Below, piece after piece: positions 14,501 to 15,084 of a stretch of DNA of 15,084 bases. The stretch is taken from the NCBI GenBank assembly GCA_002423245.1, contig DIVD01000020.1, positions 22,643-37,726 of the forward strand, read 5' to 3'. The notes beneath the pieces are model-generated. The model searched no databases. It was not told the DNA's origin and saw only the letters and a list, made by a program, of their open reading frames with translations. Position 1 is the first letter of the stretch, and each line of letters opens with the position of its first letter. Origin of the DNA: Rhodobacteraceae bacterium UBA6141. GTDB taxonomy: Bacteria; Pseudomonadota; Alphaproteobacteria; Rhodobacterales; Rhodobacteraceae. The translations under genes were made by a program, and so were the position numbers.

Positions 14501-15084
14501 GGCCCGGGCCGCGACGGTGATTGCGGTGCCCCAGGGGTCGTGCAGCGCAAGGCCGCCGGCGCGCGCCTCGATCGCGGCGCGTTCGGCGGCGTCCGCCAGC
14601 AGCACCACCTCGGCAAGGCCGGCGGTGCCGGGCGGGCGCGGCCCGGCGCCCTGGCTGTTCCAGATATTGGTGCCCAGATGGTGGTGATAGCCGCCCGAGC
14701 CGAAGAAGTTGGCGCCCCGGTATCGGCTCGTCAGCGCCATGCCCAGCGTCCGGCCATAGAAGCCCTCGGTCTGCGGCAGATCGCCGACCTGCAGATGCAC
14801 ATGCCCGACGACCGAGCCCTCGGGCATCCCCGCCCAGCGGCTGCCCCCGGCCGCCGCCAGCACGCCCGCATGATCCATCGGCTCGGTTGCCATGCGGATG
14901 CCGCCGGGCGTCATCGACCACTCGGCGCGGGGGCGGTCCACGTAGATCTCGATGCCGTTGCCCTCGGGGTCGGCCAGATAGACCGCCTCGCTGACCAGAT
15001 GGTCCGAGGCGCCTTGCAGCGGGATGCGGGCCTCGACGGCATGGGCCAGCCAGCGGCCGAGATCGGCGCGGGCGGGCAGCAGGA
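14489..15084 (-). CDS. VOC-family protein (glyoxalase / extradiol dioxygenase type), C-terminal 197 residues
   Basis: The reading frame stays open to the right edge, so the N terminus is missing. The visible part contains the end of one VOC module (DHLVSEAVYLADPEGNGIEI, fragment residues 27-46, followed by YVDRP). A 40-residue linker leads to a second module that begins GHVHLQVGDLPQTEGFYGRT and contains YHHHLGTNIWNSQ and a final DPWGTAITV. Paired modules with GNGIEIY-DRP and HHHLG-N are typical of CatE-like proteins, annotated as catechol-2,3-dioxygenases or glyoxalase/bleomycin-resistance proteins; actual activities are often unknown. Candidate metal ligands are the Glu of GIEIY (E45) and the His of GHVHL. 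The stop is inside the 13-bp repeat array. It is upstream of the importer operon on the same strand. Confidence 0.9.
   Translation of the reverse strand, partial: LLPARADLGRWLAHAVEARIPLQGASDHLVSEAVYLADPEGNGIEIYVDRPRAEWSMTPGGIRMATEPMDHAGVLAAAGGSRWAGMPEGSVVGHVHLQVGDLPQTEGFYGRTLGMALTSRYRGANFFGSGGYHHHLGTNIWNSQGAGPRPPGTAGLAEVVLLADAAERAAIEARAGGLALHDPWGTAITVAARAGQP

Overview
The window looks like chromosomal DNA from an alphaproteobacterium, most likely a Rhodobacterales/Rhodobacteraceae member. The evidence is very high GC, strong G/C third-position bias, a gcvT-gcvH-gcvP operon behind a tandem glycine riboswitch, a Lys-rich small protein typical of alphaproteobacteria, and a short rhodobacter-type protein beside urease. 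No phage, plasmid, insertion sequence or CRISPR feature is visible. Base composition looks even by eye, but I have no computed profile.

Layout, left to right. (1) Positions 1-1495, minus strand: the N-terminal 320 residues of urease alpha (ureC, running off the left edge), preceded by a 106-residue uncharacterised gene. (2) 1862-2863, plus strand: a lone glycosyltransferase-like gene, the only plus-strand gene I accept. (3) 2897-3966, minus strand: hisF-hisE, two late or early steps of histidine synthesis, overlapping by 4 bases. A four-copy 16-bp tandem repeat sits in the hisF leader. (4) 4207-4282, minus strand: tRNA-Ala(CGC) with its own promoter. (5) 4437-4577, minus strand: a 46-residue Lys-rich protein below a perfect hairpin. 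(6) 4801-9188, minus strand: gcvT, gcvH and gcvP, which make the T, H and P proteins of the glycine cleavage system. They lie behind a two-aptamer glycine riboswitch (9266-9434) and a long hairpin. (7) 9558-14146, minus strand: a complete LivKHMGF-type ABC importer, with a Tat-exported binding protein, two permeases and two ATPases. Overlapping or abutting stops and starts join the four membrane/ATPase genes. (8) 14410-14500: seven perfect units of a 13-bp tandem repeat. (9) 14489 to the right edge, minus strand: the C-terminal part of a two-module VOC (glyoxalase/extradiol-dioxygenase type) protein.

How the genes fit together. The gcv operon is self-contained and its riboswitch indicates control by glycine. 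The importer's substrate cannot be read from sequence; the neighbouring VOC gene makes an aromatic or related organic acid possible, but an amino acid is equally compatible. Urease, histidine synthesis and the glycosyltransferase-like gene appear unrelated to each other.

I looked for a novel multi-gene system and did not find a convincing one. The most useful leads are the ureC gene without ureA/ureB upstream, the riboswitch expression platform, the two short-unit tandem arrays, and the two small uncharacterised proteins.
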